A stretch of 64,000 nucleotides of DNA from Methylophaga sp. OBS1 (GCF_026319365.1 NZ_JAPDMS010000001.1:132561-196560), one strand, 5' to 3'; shown: positions 46,219 through 55,418, counted from the first letter of the stretch. Notes: generated by a model from the letters alone, not told the origin. Numbers and translations: made by a program.

Positions 46219-47436
46219 TTACCAGTTGATTTGTGGGAAACTGTTAAGAGAGGGGCGTGCAAAGTAAAAGCCCTGAAATTTACTGACGCCCGCTGCCAGT
46301 AACCACTGAACTTCAGCGGCTTCTTCCACGCCTTCAGCAATGACCGAGATCCCCAGAGAGTAACAACACTCAATAATCGCTCTCACAATAGCTTGTCTGG
46401 GGCCATTGGTTTGAATGCCCTGGATCAGTTTGCGATCTATTTTGACTTTGTCTGGTTGAAATTCAGCGAGCAATGAGAGGCCGGCATAGCCGGCACCGAA
46501 GTCATCTATCGCTACTTTGATACCAGCACCGCGTAAGCGGGTAATGGCACCGAAAAAGGCATCGTAATTAGTGATAGCCTCTTCTTCGGTGATTTCCACC
46601 ACAATCTGCTCACTGGAAAGCCCCAGTCTTTCTATCGTATCCAGCAGAAAATCCACAGCATCCGGCACCATAATCAGTGACATCGGCAACAGGTTGAGTG
46701 AAATCCGGCAGGGCAGGCCCATATCTGCTGCAATTTGCAGTGCGTATTGTTTAGATTCCAGGTCGAATCGATACAAATCGATGCCACTATATTGAGACAG
46801 GATAGAGAGGGGGGATTCACTATTTGGCCCCCTGAGCAGCGCCTCAGCAGAAGTCACCAGTTTACTGATGGGGTTAACGATAGGCTGGAAAGCAAAATTA
46901 ACCGGGTAGTTTCCGATAGGTACTGCCTTCTCATTCGGCCTTACCACGATGCCGTTAAGATCGTCATAGAGTTTTCTTGAGGGGATATTATAGGAGTCGC
47001 GCCAGCGGCCCTTGGCAAAGGCATCAATGATCAAGGAAGCGCGTGTTGCATCGACCCGTTCCAGGTTATCGAGACCCAGTCTGTGGAGTTGATCGTCAAA
47101 CTCGAGGTCACTGGAGATGATTTGCTTACCACCCTCATCATTGATGACGATAAATCCCAGTCCCCAGTCATCAAAAGTGCGTCTGTATATGGGTTCTTCG
47201 AGCACGGTGACGACTTCATCATGTCTGGGATCGGTCTGAATCAGTTCATATAAAGCGCTCACCCTTTGCCTGGGTCCCTCCAGCACCTGCAAAAAAAATT
47301 CACCATCAAACACCAGCATACCGGTGATATCGCGATGACGATTTCTGTCGGCGAAGTGCTTTGACATCGCCACAACTTTATCTTTCTTTAGTTGGTTGGT
47401 TGAACGACTTCGATAGACCAACAGGCTTAATGACAT
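46219..47436 (-). CDS. BLUF blue-light sensor with an EAL phosphodiesterase domain
   Basis: From the ATG at 47436 the protein has 405 residues. Residues 1-95 form a BLUF flavin domain with the photochemical residues in canonical positions: Tyr8 (LLVYRS), Asn32 (DRNRHRDITG) and Gln50 (FFLQVLEG). An EAL domain from about residue 150 has AEALLRG, ISLNLLPMSL, VEITEEEAI, DDFGAGYAGLS and EGVEEAAEVQWL, including the usual acidic metal ligands. The arrangement resembles the E. coli BluF/YcgF and BlrP1 photoreceptors, so it likely tunes cyclic-di-GMP in response to blue light. It is divergent from the globin gene. Confidence 0.93.
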   Translation of the reverse strand: MSLSLLVYRSRSTNQLKKDKVVAMSKHFADRNRHRDITGMLVFDGEFFLQVLEGPRQRVSALYELIQTDPRHDEVVTVLEEPIYRRTFDDWGLGFIVINDEGGKQIISSDLEFDDQLHRLGLDNLERVDATRASLIIDAFAKGRWRDSYNIPSRKLYDDLNGIVVRPNEKAVPIGNYPVNFAFQPIVNPISKLVTSAEALLRGPNSESPLSILSQYSGIDLYRFDLESKQYALQIAADMGLPCRISLNLLPMSLIMVPDAVDFLLDTIERLGLSSEQIVVEITEEEAITNYDAFFGAITRLRGAGIKVAIDDFGAGYAGLSLLAEFQPDKVKIDRKLIQGIQTNGPRQAIVRAIIECCYSLGISVIAEGVEEAAEVQWLLAAGVSKFQGFYFARPSLNSFPQINW

Positions 47437-47608
47437 AGCCAATTCCACGCTTTTTTGTAGGACGTTAACACAGGTTTGTCACATTGTGAAAACACGCTGC
47501 GGTAACGGATATACCTCTTTGGGAGTACACACTCATCGGTATTTCACCGTCTCTTGCCCCTCACTAAAATCATTTTATTGATGGTTGCTGAGTGGTTAGG
47601 GGGTAAGC

Positions 47609-48031
47609 ATGCAGCAAGCGATGACAAAACCTCGTGAAAGTATTTACCGACAGATTGGTGGCGCCGAGGGCGTTGAGCGGCTGGTTGAGACTTTCTGTAA
47701 TATTCTGGAAACGACAGAGGTCGGTAAGCCTGTTTATCTGTTGCATCTGCGTGGTCATGGGATGGCCCATGCCCGAATGGAGCAGTTCAATTTCTTCTCC
47801 GGTTTATTCGGTGGCCCCAAGCTTTACGCTGAGAAATGGGGGCACTCCAACGTACGACAGATTCATGCGCATGTGCATATCGATGACAGTGTCAGTCAGG
47901 CCTGGCTGACCAGTATGTCTATGGCTATGGACAAACTGAACTATAGCCCGAATCTCAAACAGCAATTAATGCAGAGCTTTACTGATATGGCAGCAATTCT
48001 GGTTCGCCAATCAGCCCAGGCTCAAACTTAA
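47609..48031 (+). CDS. Group 2 truncated hemoglobin
   Basis: A 140-residue globin of the truncated group 2 type. SIYRQIGGAEGVERLVETF begins the fold, FFSGLFGGPKLYAEKWGHSNVRQIH carries the proximal His86, and AWLTSM has the conserved G8-type Trp. Such proteins bind O2, NO or H2O2-derived ligands. The residue expected to be the distal B10 tyrosine (ETFY in most relatives) is Cys30 here (ETFC), which would alter ligand handling. It overlaps the convergent XRE-cupin gene by 4 bp. Confidence 0.85.
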   Translation: MQQAMTKPRESIYRQIGGAEGVERLVETFCNILETTEVGKPVYLLHLRGHGMAHARMEQFNFFSGLFGGPKLYAEKWGHSNVRQIHAHVHIDDSVSQAWLTSMSMAMDKLNYSPNLKQQLMQSFTDMAAILVRQSAQAQT

Positions 48032-48663
48032 CCGTGTTGGTCGCCCTCAAAGTCGTCGAGGCTGTCGTAGTAGATGATAGCCAGGTAGCGGATCGGCATG
48101 TCCAGCTTGGCCATCGGTCGATGCGGCTGTTCGGCATCAAATGTCAGCGAATCACCGGGCTCAAGAATATAGAGCTTGTCACCCACAGAGTATTCCAGCT
48201 TGCCTTCCAGCATATAAATGAATTCGGTACCGGCGTGCTCGAAAGGGTCAAACACTTCGCTGTCTTCATCGAGCGAAATCAGGAACGGTTCAAACAGCTT
48301 TTTCGGGCCCGTGTCGTAGGCCAGCAGATGATAGGTGTGGCCGCTTTTAGTGCCGCGACGCACGACTTCCATGCCCTCGCCATGGGGAACGTACTGCGCC
48401 CCGGCCTTGGGCGTGTCGTAGTCATGAAACAGGCGGGAGAGGGTAACGCCCAGGGCGTTAGCCAGATGTTCCAGTTTTTCGAGGCTGGGTGACGTGAGAC
48501 CGTTTTCGATTTTGCTCAACATGCCGCGGCTGACATTAGCCCGCTTACTGACTTCGGCAATGGTCAGACCGTTCTCCATCCGCAAGTGGCGCAAAGTATT
48601 GCCCAGATGTTTATCCAGTGAATGGCCGGTCGTCCCTGTGGTGAGCGATTCTTTGTTGTTCAC
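48028..48663 (-). CDS. XRE-family transcriptional regulator with a cupin domain
   Basis: The GTG at 48663 (MNNKESLTTG) gives 211 residues, typical for this family; upstream in-frame starts at 48726 and 48783 are possible. The N-terminal helix-turn-helix is LRHLRMENGLTIAEVSKRANVSRGMLSKIENG. The C-terminal cupin (FEHAGTEFIYMLEGKLEYSVG, LEPGDSLTFDAEQPHRP) has the metal and ligand-binding histidines and glutamate. Such regulators control amine and amino acid catabolism. It is divergently placed 240 bp from mgdA, so the methylamine operon is its likely target, with a substrate-like effector bound by the cupin. Confidence 0.88.
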   Translation of the reverse strand: MNNKESLTTGTTGHSLDKHLGNTLRHLRMENGLTIAEVSKRANVSRGMLSKIENGLTSPSLEKLEHLANALGVTLSRLFHDYDTPKAGAQYVPHGEGMEVVRRGTKSGHTYHLLAYDTGPKKLFEPFLISLDEDSEVFDPFEHAGTEFIYMLEGKLEYSVGDKLYILEPGDSLTFDAEQPHRPMAKLDMPIRYLAIIYYDSLDDFEGDQHG

Positions 48664-48773
48664 GCCTGAAAATACTCCGTCGTATGCCTTGTTCAGGGCT
48701 TTGATTATAACCCAGTTTCCGGGCATCAGACCATTCAAAGATTCATTATATGAAAAAAAGTTTACTGCAAGTA

Positions 48774-48828
48774 TTGACATCAAAAATCAGTCATGCGTAA
48801 ATGGAAATCAAGTTTCATCCAGTGAAAC
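48774..48828 (+). promoter_or_regulatory. Candidate mgd promoter and operator
   Basis: A TTGACA box at 48774-48779 reads towards mgdA, though a -10 at normal spacing is poor (TAAATG near 48798). Downstream lies a 17-bp palindrome at 48812-48828, GTTTCA-TCCAG-TGAAAC, of the size bound by XRE dimers. It lies in the gap shared with the divergent XRE-cupin gene and is a candidate operator. Confidence 0.4.
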
Positions 48829-48843
48829 AATGTTTACTAAAAA

Positions 48844-48900
48844 GGTGGTAGCCGCAGTCTACTTCTTAAGTAGTAGAAGCCAGCACCACGGCAGTGGAGG
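48844..48900 (+). promoter_or_regulatory. Structured mRNA leader of mgdA with alternative pairings
   Basis: A hairpin CTACTT-CTT-AAGTAG lies at 48859-48873. ACCAC at 48885-48889 can pair either with GTGGT at 48845-48849 or, as CCAC, with GTGG at 48894-48897, which overlaps the GGAGG ribosome-binding site (48896-48900). The two pairings exclude each other, so this could regulate translation; it is untested. Confidence 0.35.
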
Positions 48901-48906
48901 TAAAGA

Positions 48907-50148
48907 ATGCCATTAGGACTTTTGAAATACGGTCTTAGCAAAGAACATCCGGCACCACGGTTTTTTCGGGACTGCACGCAGCCCAAGAAAAGCTACGATG
49001 CCGTCATCATCGGCGGTGGTGGTCATGGCCTCGCTGCCGCTTACTACCTGGCCAAAGATTACGGCATCACCAATGTCGCCGTGCTGGAAAAAGGCTATAT
49101 CGGTGGTGGCAATACGGGCCGGAACACCACGATCGTCCGTTCCAATTACCTGACACCGGAAGGCGTCAACTTCTATGACGCCAGCGTCAAAATGTATGAG
49201 GACCTGTCGGAAGAGCTGGACCTCAACCTGTTTTACTCCACCCGCGGTCACTTCACACTGGCGCACACCGAATCCGCGATGCGCACCATGCGCTGGCGTG
49301 CCGAAGTGAATAAACATGTTGGTGTGGAGAGCTATGTGGTCGGTCCGGATGAAATCTCCAAAGCCTGTCCTCAGCTGGATATTCAATGTAGTGGTCAGGC
49401 GCCCATTATGGGCGCGCTGTATCACGCACCCGGTTCAGTGGCGCGTCATGATGCTGTGGCCTGGGGCTATGCCAAAGAAGCCGATCGTATGGGTGTGGAA
49501 ATATTTCAGATGACCGAAGTCACCGGTATCGATGTGAAAAGCGGCAAGGTCGTCGGCGTCAATTCCAGTAAGGGTTACATCGAAACTAACCGGGTTTTGT
49601 CTGCCGTTGCCGGTTTTACACCGCGTATTACCGACATGGTCGATATCGATACCCCGATTGTGATTCACCCACTGCAAGCCTGCGTCAGTGAGCCGATGAA
49701 ACCCTGGCTCGATACCATCCTGGTGTCCGGCAGCCTGCATGTTTATGTCAGCCAGTCATCCCGTGGTGAGCTGGTCATGGGGTCTTCGCTGGATCCTTAT
49801 GAAGTGCATTCAACCCGCAGTTCACTGGATTTCGTCGAGGGCCTCACTTCGCACATCGTCGATATGTTCCCGTTCCTGTCCAACGTCAAAGTGGTTCGTC
49901 AGTGGGCCGGCATGGCCGATCTGACCCCGGACTTTGCGCCGGTGATGGGGAAAACCCCGGTGGAAGGTTTCTATCTCGACGCCGGCTGGGGTACCTGGGG
50001 CTTTAAGGCAACACCTATCAGCGGTAAGACGATGGCCGAGACCATCGCCCGTGATGCGGCCCCGGATCTGATCCAGCCTTTCCGTTTATCCCGTTTTGAA
50101 GACTACGAGCTGACCGGTGAAAAAGGTGCAGCCTCGGTCGGACACTAA
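48907..50148 (+). CDS. mgdA: N-methylglutamate dehydrogenase subunit A (sarcosine oxidase beta-like)
   Basis: This 413-residue flavoprotein resembles the beta subunit of heterotetrameric sarcosine oxidase. The FAD motif VIIGGGGHGLAAAYYLA is at about residues 33-49, EKGYIGGGNTGRNTTIVRSNY is the flavin-proximal segment, and GWGTWGFKATPISG lies near the C-terminus. In the methylamine pathway this subunit demethylates N-methylglutamate to glutamate and a one-carbon unit. The ATG follows GGAGG. The following gene order and the neighbouring gmaS and mgs genes make N-methylglutamate rather than sarcosine the likely substrate. Confidence 0.92.
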   Translation: MPLGLLKYGLSKEHPAPRFFRDCTQPKKSYDAVIIGGGGHGLAAAYYLAKDYGITNVAVLEKGYIGGGNTGRNTTIVRSNYLTPEGVNFYDASVKMYEDLSEELDLNLFYSTRGHFTLAHTESAMRTMRWRAEVNKHVGVESYVVGPDEISKACPQLDIQCSGQAPIMGALYHAPGSVARHDAVAWGYAKEADRMGVEIFQMTEVTGIDVKSGKVVGVNSSKGYIETNRVLSAVAGFTPRITDMVDIDTPIVIHPLQACVSEPMKPWLDTILVSGSLHVYVSQSSRGELVMGSSLDPYEVHSTRSSLDFVEGLTSHIVDMFPFLSNVKVVRQWAGMADLTPDFAPVMGKTPVEGFYLDAGWGTWGFKATPISGKTMAETIARDAAPDLIQPFRLSRFEDYELTGEKGAASVGH

Positions 50149-50162
50149 GTGAGAAACACACC

Positions 50163-50426
50163 ATGAAATTACTTCAATGTCCAATCAACGGCATCCGGCC
50201 TCTCAGCGAATTCACCTACGGCGGTGAGTACCGTGATATGCCGAATCCCGACACCTGCAGCGACAAGGAATGGGCTGCCTACGTGCACTACCGTCATGGT
50301 GCACCCGGTGTGAAAAAGGAATGGTGGTACCACGGGCCCAGCGGCACCTGGTTTATTGCCGAACGCGACACGATGGCTGACAAAGTCGTCCGTACCTACA
50401 TTGCCGGTCAGGAGGAAGCAAAATGA
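50163..50426 (+). CDS. mgdB: N-methylglutamate dehydrogenase subunit B (sarcosine oxidase delta-like)
   Basis: An 87-residue protein matching the small delta subunit (SoxD): LLQCPINGIRPLSEFTYGGE, EWAAYVHYRHG and EWWYHGPSGTWFIAERDT. In sarcosine oxidase this subunit binds zinc through three cysteines and a histidine. Here only Cys6 and His57 remain at those positions; Asn9 and Gly61 replace the other two cysteines, so zinc may be absent. It lies 14 bp after mgdA and overlaps mgdC by 4 bp (ATGA). Confidence 0.92.
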   Translation: MKLLQCPINGIRPLSEFTYGGEYRDMPNPDTCSDKEWAAYVHYRHGAPGVKKEWWYHGPSGTWFIAERDTMADKVVRTYIAGQEEAK

Positions 50427-53335
50427 CCCGTCGAATTGCAAAGAAAAGAGGCGAGTGGATCAACCGCGACAAGCCCCTGACGTTTGAATACGAAGGTCAG
50501 CAGGTACAGGGTTACGAGGGTGACACCATCAGCAGTGCACTGTGGGCCAATGGTATTCAGGTTTTGGGCCGCAGCTTCAAGTATCACCGTGCCCGTGGTC
50601 TGTTGAGTTTTGCCAATCATGATGTCAACGCGCTGATGACCGATGGTGAAGACACCAATATTCGCGCTGATGTCTGGCCGGTCAGCCATGGTATGACCTT
50701 GAAAGCGGTCAATACCGATGGCGGCGTTATCAAAGATAAGAACAAGTATATCGATTACTTGTCACCGTTTTTGCCGGTCGGCTTCTATTACAAAACCTTT
50801 TATAAACCCAAACGGATGTTCCCGTTCTGGGAAGACAAAATCCGTAAAGCAGCCGGACTGGGCGAGGTTAACTCTAACTACCCGCGCAATATCCGTCCTA
50901 AACGCCATGCGCATTGTGATGTGCTGGTAGTCGGTGCCGGTGCATCCGGTCTGTCAGCGGCCCTGACTGCGGCAGCAGAAGGCCTGAGTGTGATTCTGGT
51001 GGATGAGAACCGCCAGGCAGGCGGCAGTCTGAGCTATGACTATGCCGGTGATCAGACTTCTGCTGACACACTGAATACGCTGCTGAGTGAAGTCGAAGCC
51101 AACAGCAATATCCGCCTGATTACCGATGCTTATGCCGGTGGTTATTACACTGACCACCTGGTGCCGATTGTCGAAAAAAGCGGTATCACCAAGGTGCGCG
51201 CACAATCTGTGATTGTGGCAACCGGCGTATTCGAGCAACCCCCCGTGTTCCGCTACAACGATCTGCCAGGCGTGATGCTGGGCAGCGCTGCTCAGCGGCT
51301 GGTGCATCGTTATGCGGTCAAGCCATTTGATAAAGGTGTGGTTGTGACAGCCAATGATCATGGCTACCGCACGGCACTGGATCTGGCCTCGGTCGGTGTT
51401 GAAGTCGTTGCCGTCATCGATATGCGCATCAGTGGTGCCGGTCAGGAGTTGACTCAAAAGGTCAAAGACAGTGGCATCAGCGTGCATAAAGGCAGCTGCA
51501 TTTATGAAGCCGTGCCCACTGGTGACAAGCTGGGCGTGAAAGAGGTGGTGGTCTGTCCTTATAACGAAAACACCGCTGAAGCTGATACCAGCCGCAGTGT
51601 GCGTCTGAGTTGTGATGGCGTTGCTATGAGTGCCGGCTGGGCACCGGCTGCCGCGCTGCTGTACCAGGCTGGTACCAAAATGGGCTACGACTATGATGTC
51701 GAACAGTTCGTCCCGGCCCAGCTGCCTGAAGGCGTATTTGCTGCCGGTAAGGTCAACGGCGTGTTTGATTTGAAATCACGTCAGCAGGATGGCCGCCGTG
51801 CCGCGACGGAAGCCGCTAATTACCTGGGTAAAGTGGTCCAGCTGGAGCGCTTTAAAGCCGCATCGGTCAACCGTCCCAGCCATCCTTATCCCATCGTCAA
51901 CCATCCCAAAGGCAAGAACTTTGTTGATTTTGACGAGGATATCCAGGTTAAGGACTTTATCAATGCCGCCAAAGAAGGTTTCGACAATATCGAATTGATG
52001 AAACGCTTTACCACGGTTGGCATGGGCCCGAGCCAGGGCAAGCATTCCAATATGAATGCCATCCGGATCCTGGCTCGTATCCGTCAGCTGCCGGTAGAAA
52101 AAATCGGCACTACGACTGCACGTCCATTCTTCCATCCGACCCCGATTGGTCACCTGGGTGGACGTGGTTTCCATCCTCATCGCTATACCGCGATGCACCA
52201 GTGGCATGTGGATCACGGCGGTGAAATGATGGAAGCCGGTGTCTGGATGCGTCCGGCCTATTATGCGCCGGCCGGTTCCGGTCTGACTGCCAGTGAGGCG
52301 GTACAGCAGGAAACGCTGGCGGTACGCGAGAGCGTGGGCATGATCGACGGCAGCACCCTAGGCAAAATCGAGGTCTTCGGCAGCGATGCCGGCGCCTTCC
52401 TGGAACGTTTTTACACCGGTAAGTTTGCCGATCAAAAAGTCGGTGGCAGTCGCATTGCCATGCTGCTCGATGAAGCCGGTGTGGTCAGTGACGATGGTGT
52501 CGCGGTGAGAATGGCGGAAGACCAGTTTTATGTCTCCACCAACTCATCCAATGCCGCGACCGTTTACCGTGAAATGCAGCGCTACGTTCAGCTGTGGAAG
52601 ATGCAGGTCACGCTGGTCAACCTGACCGGTGCAATGGCAGCGATGACTGTCGCTGGTCCCAAATCCCGTGATGTCGTGGCGGCGCTGACCGAGATTGATG
52701 TGTCTGAAGCCGGCATGGGTAAAGGCGCGTTCCGTACCGGAAAAGTGGCCGGTGTCGATGCCCGCGTGATGCGTGTCAGCTTTGTTGCGGATCTCGCCTT
52801 CGAAATCCATGTGCCCTACAGAGCCGGTCTGCATGTCTGGAAAGCACTGATGGAAGCCGGTAAATCATCAGGCATACGCCCATTCGGAACCGATGCCCAG
52901 CGTCTGCTGCGTCTGGAGATGGGGCATCACCTGGTGAGTCACGATACCGATGGTCTGACCAACCCGTTTGAAGCGCATTCTGAATCTCTGGTGGCGATGG
53001 ATAAACCGTTCTTCATCGGTCAGCGCAGCCTGAAAATCCTGGAGAAAAAGCCGCTTAACAAGAAGCTGACCACTTTTGTACTGGATCCGGGCTTCAACGG
53101 CGAGATGCCAAATGAGTGCAACCTGGTCATTGATAGTGCAAGCCGTATTGCTGGACGAGTCACCAGTATTTCCTACAGCGGCTATCTTGATCGTCACATC
53201 GGCTTTGCCTTTGTGCCGCCTGAACAGAGCCATGACGGCGCCCGTTTCCAGATCCGTACCGACTCCGGTGCGATGGTATCGGCGACCGCCTGCAATGCAC
53301 CGTTTTTCCACCTTTTAGAGAGTAGAGGAGAGTAA
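50423..53335 (+). CDS. mgdC: N-methylglutamate dehydrogenase subunit C (sarcosine oxidase alpha-like)
   Basis: A 970-residue alpha-type subunit. The N-terminal 100 residues resemble the ferredoxin-like SoxA region (FEYEGQQVQGYEGDTISSALWANG). A dinucleotide-binding domain begins at DVLVVGAGASGLSAAL near residue 168. The C-terminal 400 residues form a folate-binding aminomethyltransferase (GCV_T) domain, with GMIDGSTLGKIEV, FGTDAQRLLRLEMGH and IGFAFVPPE. It probably passes the methyl carbon to tetrahydrofolate as methylene-tetrahydrofolate and carries the second nucleotide cofactor. mgdD follows after 2 bp. Confidence 0.92.
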   Translation: MTRRIAKKRGEWINRDKPLTFEYEGQQVQGYEGDTISSALWANGIQVLGRSFKYHRARGLLSFANHDVNALMTDGEDTNIRADVWPVSHGMTLKAVNTDGGVIKDKNKYIDYLSPFLPVGFYYKTFYKPKRMFPFWEDKIRKAAGLGEVNSNYPRNIRPKRHAHCDVLVVGAGASGLSAALTAAAEGLSVILVDENRQAGGSLSYDYAGDQTSADTLNTLLSEVEANSNIRLITDAYAGGYYTDHLVPIVEKSGITKVRAQSVIVATGVFEQPPVFRYNDLPGVMLGSAAQRLVHRYAVKPFDKGVVVTANDHGYRTALDLASVGVEVVAVIDMRISGAGQELTQKVKDSGISVHKGSCIYEAVPTGDKLGVKEVVVCPYNENTAEADTSRSVRLSCDGVAMSAGWAPAAALLYQAGTKMGYDYDVEQFVPAQLPEGVFAAGKVNGVFDLKSRQQDGRRAATEAANYLGKVVQLERFKAASVNRPSHPYPIVNHPKGKNFVDFDEDIQVKDFINAAKEGFDNIELMKRFTTVGMGPSQGKHSNMNAIRILARIRQLPVEKIGTTTARPFFHPTPIGHLGGRGFHPHRYTAMHQWHVDHGGEMMEAGVWMRPAYYAPAGSGLTASEAVQQETLAVRESVGMIDGSTLGKIEVFGSDAGAFLERFYTGKFADQKVGGSRIAMLLDEAGVVSDDGVAVRMAEDQFYVSTNSSNAATVYREMQRYVQLWKMQVTLVNLTGAMAAMTVAGPKSRDVVAALTEIDVSEAGMGKGAFRTGKVAGVDARVMRVSFVADLAFEIHVPYRAGLHVWKALMEAGKSSGIRPFGTDAQRLLRLEMGHHLVSHDTDGLTNPFEAHSESLVAMDKPFFIGQRSLKILEKKPLNKKLTTFVLDPGFNGEMPNECNLVIDSASRIAGRVTSISYSGYLDRHIGFAFVPPEQSHDGARFQIRTDSGAMVSATACNAPFFHLLESRGE

Positions 53336-53337
53336 TC

Positions 53338-54006
53338 ATGCAAGACGCCGTATTAATGAGTCCGGTGGCCTTTGCTCACGCATTAAGGAAGCCGGTCAGC
53401 GGGGAAGTCAATGGCATGGAGACTGCATTGAGCTTTGATGCAGCCGATGTGGAAGCCTCACGCAGCAAGACCTTGAGTATCTGCGATGTCAGCAATCTCA
53501 ATCGTTTTGGTGTGAAAGGACCACAGGCTGCCAACTGGTTGCAGACAGCGGGAATCAAGCTGCCTGAAACCACTAACAGCTGGACGCCACAGGACAACGG
53601 CAGTCTGGTGATGCGTTTGGGTAATACCGAGTTTCTGCTGGAAGACCGGCCGGAAAACGACCTTGCCCGGATGCTCAACGACACCGCCGTGAATGAGGGC
53701 GGTGTGCATAAAGTGATGCGCAATGACGCGGCATTTATTGTCAGCGGTGAGCTGACCCTAGCCCTGTTTTCTGAAGTGTGTGCCATCGATCTGGACGGCG
53801 CGACCCTGGCAGAAAATCGTCTGGTCATGACTGTCATCGCCGGTGTGTCAGCAACGCTGCTGAAGCAGACGCTCAACGGCCAATCTGTTTATCGCATCTG
53901 GTGTGACGGAACCTTCGGACCTTATTTGTGGAAAACCCTGCTCAGCATTATCGAAGAGCAGGGCGGCGGCCCGGTCGGTTTCAATTTTTATTACTCGCTT
54001 ACTTAA
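53338..54006 (+). CDS. mgdD: N-methylglutamate dehydrogenase subunit D (sarcosine oxidase gamma-like)
   Basis: A 222-residue protein in the position of the gamma subunit of the sarcosine oxidase family. It has a divergent aminomethyltransferase-like fold, with [23 protein letters not shown] near residue 45 and a C-terminal [18 protein letters not shown]. Gamma subunits are structural and poorly conserved. Its placement directly after mgdC and before gmaS supports the call. Confidence 0.88.
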   Translation: MQDAVLMSPVAFAHALRKPVSGEVNGMETALSFDAADVEASRSKTLSICDVSNLNRFGVKGPQAANWLQTAGIKLPETTNSWTPQDNGSLVMRLGNTEFLLEDRPENDLARMLNDTAVNEGGVHKVMRNDAAFIVSGELTLALFSEVCAIDLDGATLAENRLVMTVIAGVSATLLKQTLNGQSVYRIWCDGTFGPYLWKTLLSIIEEQGGGPVGFNFYYSLT

Positions 54007-54044
54007 TCACCAACGCTGTTTTTATAAACAGAAGGAAAGAGATC

Positions 54045-55415
54045 ATGAAATACGAACACAACGACACACTTCTGGAGTCAGCCCAAATCGAGCAGGCCAA
54101 GAAGTTTCTGAAAGACAATGATGTTAAATACGTCTTGGCTCAGTTTGTCGATATTCACGGTGTCGCCAAGGTTAAATCTGTCCCTGCTTCACACCTGGAA
54201 GACATTACCACTAATGGTGCCGGCTTTGCCGGGGGTGCTATCTGGGGCATGGGCATTGCGCCTAATGGTCCCGATTATATGGCGGTGGGTGATTTAAGTA
54301 CCCTGAGTTTGCTGCCCTGGCAGCCAGGCTATGCCCGCATCATCTGCGACGGTCATGTCAATGGACAACCTTACGGTCATGACAGCCGTGTGGTGCTGAA
54401 AAATCAGATCAAGCGCCTGGAAGAAAAAGGCTGGATTCTTTATACCGGCCTGGAACCTGAATTCTCTCTGCTCAAGAAAGACCCGGTCACCGGCAAGATT
54501 GAACCATGGGAAGAAACAGACACCCTGCAAAAACCCTGCTATGACTACAAAGGTATAAAGCGCCAGGGTGAGTATCTCGAAAAAATGACCGAAGCCTTGA
54601 TGAAAGTCGGTCTCGATATCTATCAAATCGACCACGAGGATGCGAATGGTCAGTTTGAAATCAACTACACCTACGCTGATGCCCTCAAGAGCGCTGATGA
54701 CTACATTATGTTCAAGATGGGTGCCAGCGAAATCGCCAATGAAATGGGCATGATCTGCTCCTTCATGTCGAAACCGTTCAGTAACCGCCCCGGCAATGGC
54801 ATGCACATGCATATGTCGATTGGTGATGGTGAGAAGAGTCTGTTCCATGATGACAGTGATCCCAATGGTCTTGGCCTGTCGAAAATGGCCTATCACTTTA
54901 TGGCTGGCATCCTGGAGCATGCTCCTGCACTGACTGCAATAGCAGCGCCTACCGTTAACTCATACAAACGTCTGGTCGTCGGCCGCTCCCTGTCCGGTGC
55001 GACCTGGGCACCAGCCTATATTTCTTACGGTAATAACAACCGTTCGACCATGGTGCGTATCCCCTACGGACGCATCGAACTGCGGCTGCCGGATGGCACC
55101 TGCAACCCTTATCTGACTGCTGCAGCAGCCATTGCTGCCGGTCTGGACGGCGTGGAACGCCAATTGGATCCAGGCAAAGGTCACGACTCAAACCTCTACG
55201 ACATGACACCGGCCGAACTGGAACAAAACGGTATCGGCATCCTGCCGCAAAACCTCCATGAGGCCTTGCTGGCACTGGAAAAGGACGACGTCGTGAAAGG
55301 TGCTTTGGGTGAAGGACTGGCCAAGGAATTCCTGGAACTGAAACACATGGAATGGGTGGAGTACATGCGTCATGTCTCCGATTGGGAAATCAACCGTTAC
55401 GTTGAGTTTTATTAA
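54045..55415 (+). CDS. gmaS: Gamma-glutamylmethylamide synthetase
   Basis: GmaS joins methylamine to glutamate with ATP, the first step of the N-methylglutamate pathway. The 456-residue protein is a glutamine-synthetase homologue: [13 protein letters not shown], the metal-site glutamates in [11 protein letters not shown] and [20 protein letters not shown] and [25 protein letters not shown]. The frame is open back to 53928, inside mgdD, but the ATG at 54045 ([10 protein letters not shown]) follows AGAAGGAAAGAG and is the family start. The general glutamine synthetase is excluded by the context and the GlnT-like sequence. Confidence 0.93.
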   Translation: MKYEHNDTLLESAQIEQAKKFLKDNDVKYVLAQFVDIHGVAKVKSVPASHLEDITTNGAGFAGGAIWGMGIAPNGPDYMAVGDLSTLSLLPWQPGYARIICDGHVNGQPYGHDSRVVLKNQIKRLEEKGWILYTGLEPEFSLLKKDPVTGKIEPWEETDTLQKPCYDYKGIKRQGEYLEKMTEALMKVGLDIYQIDHEDANGQFEINYTYADALKSADDYIMFKMGASEIANEMGMICSFMSKPFSNRPGNGMHMHMSIGDGEKSLFHDDSDPNGLGLSKMAYHFMAGILEHAPALTAIAAPTVNSYKRLVVGRSLSGATWAPAYISYGNNNRSTMVRIPYGRIELRLPDGTCNPYLTAAAAIAAGLDGVERQLDPGKGHDSNLYDMTPAELEQNGIGILPQNLHEALLALEKDDVVKGALGEGLAKEFLELKHMEWVEYMRHVSDWEINRYVEFY

Positions 55416-55418
55416 TAC

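Noticed and set aside
47479..47489. TCACA-T-TGTGA palindrome between the BLUF-EAL and globin genes
   Set aside because: It resembles half of several regulator sites but is short, is in the reverse arrangement of a CRP site, and has no second copy; not enough to name it.
53928..54044. N-terminal extension of gmaS inside mgdD
   Set aside because: The extension is the mgdD coding region read in another frame; the ATG at 54045 has a good ribosome-binding site and begins the conserved protein.
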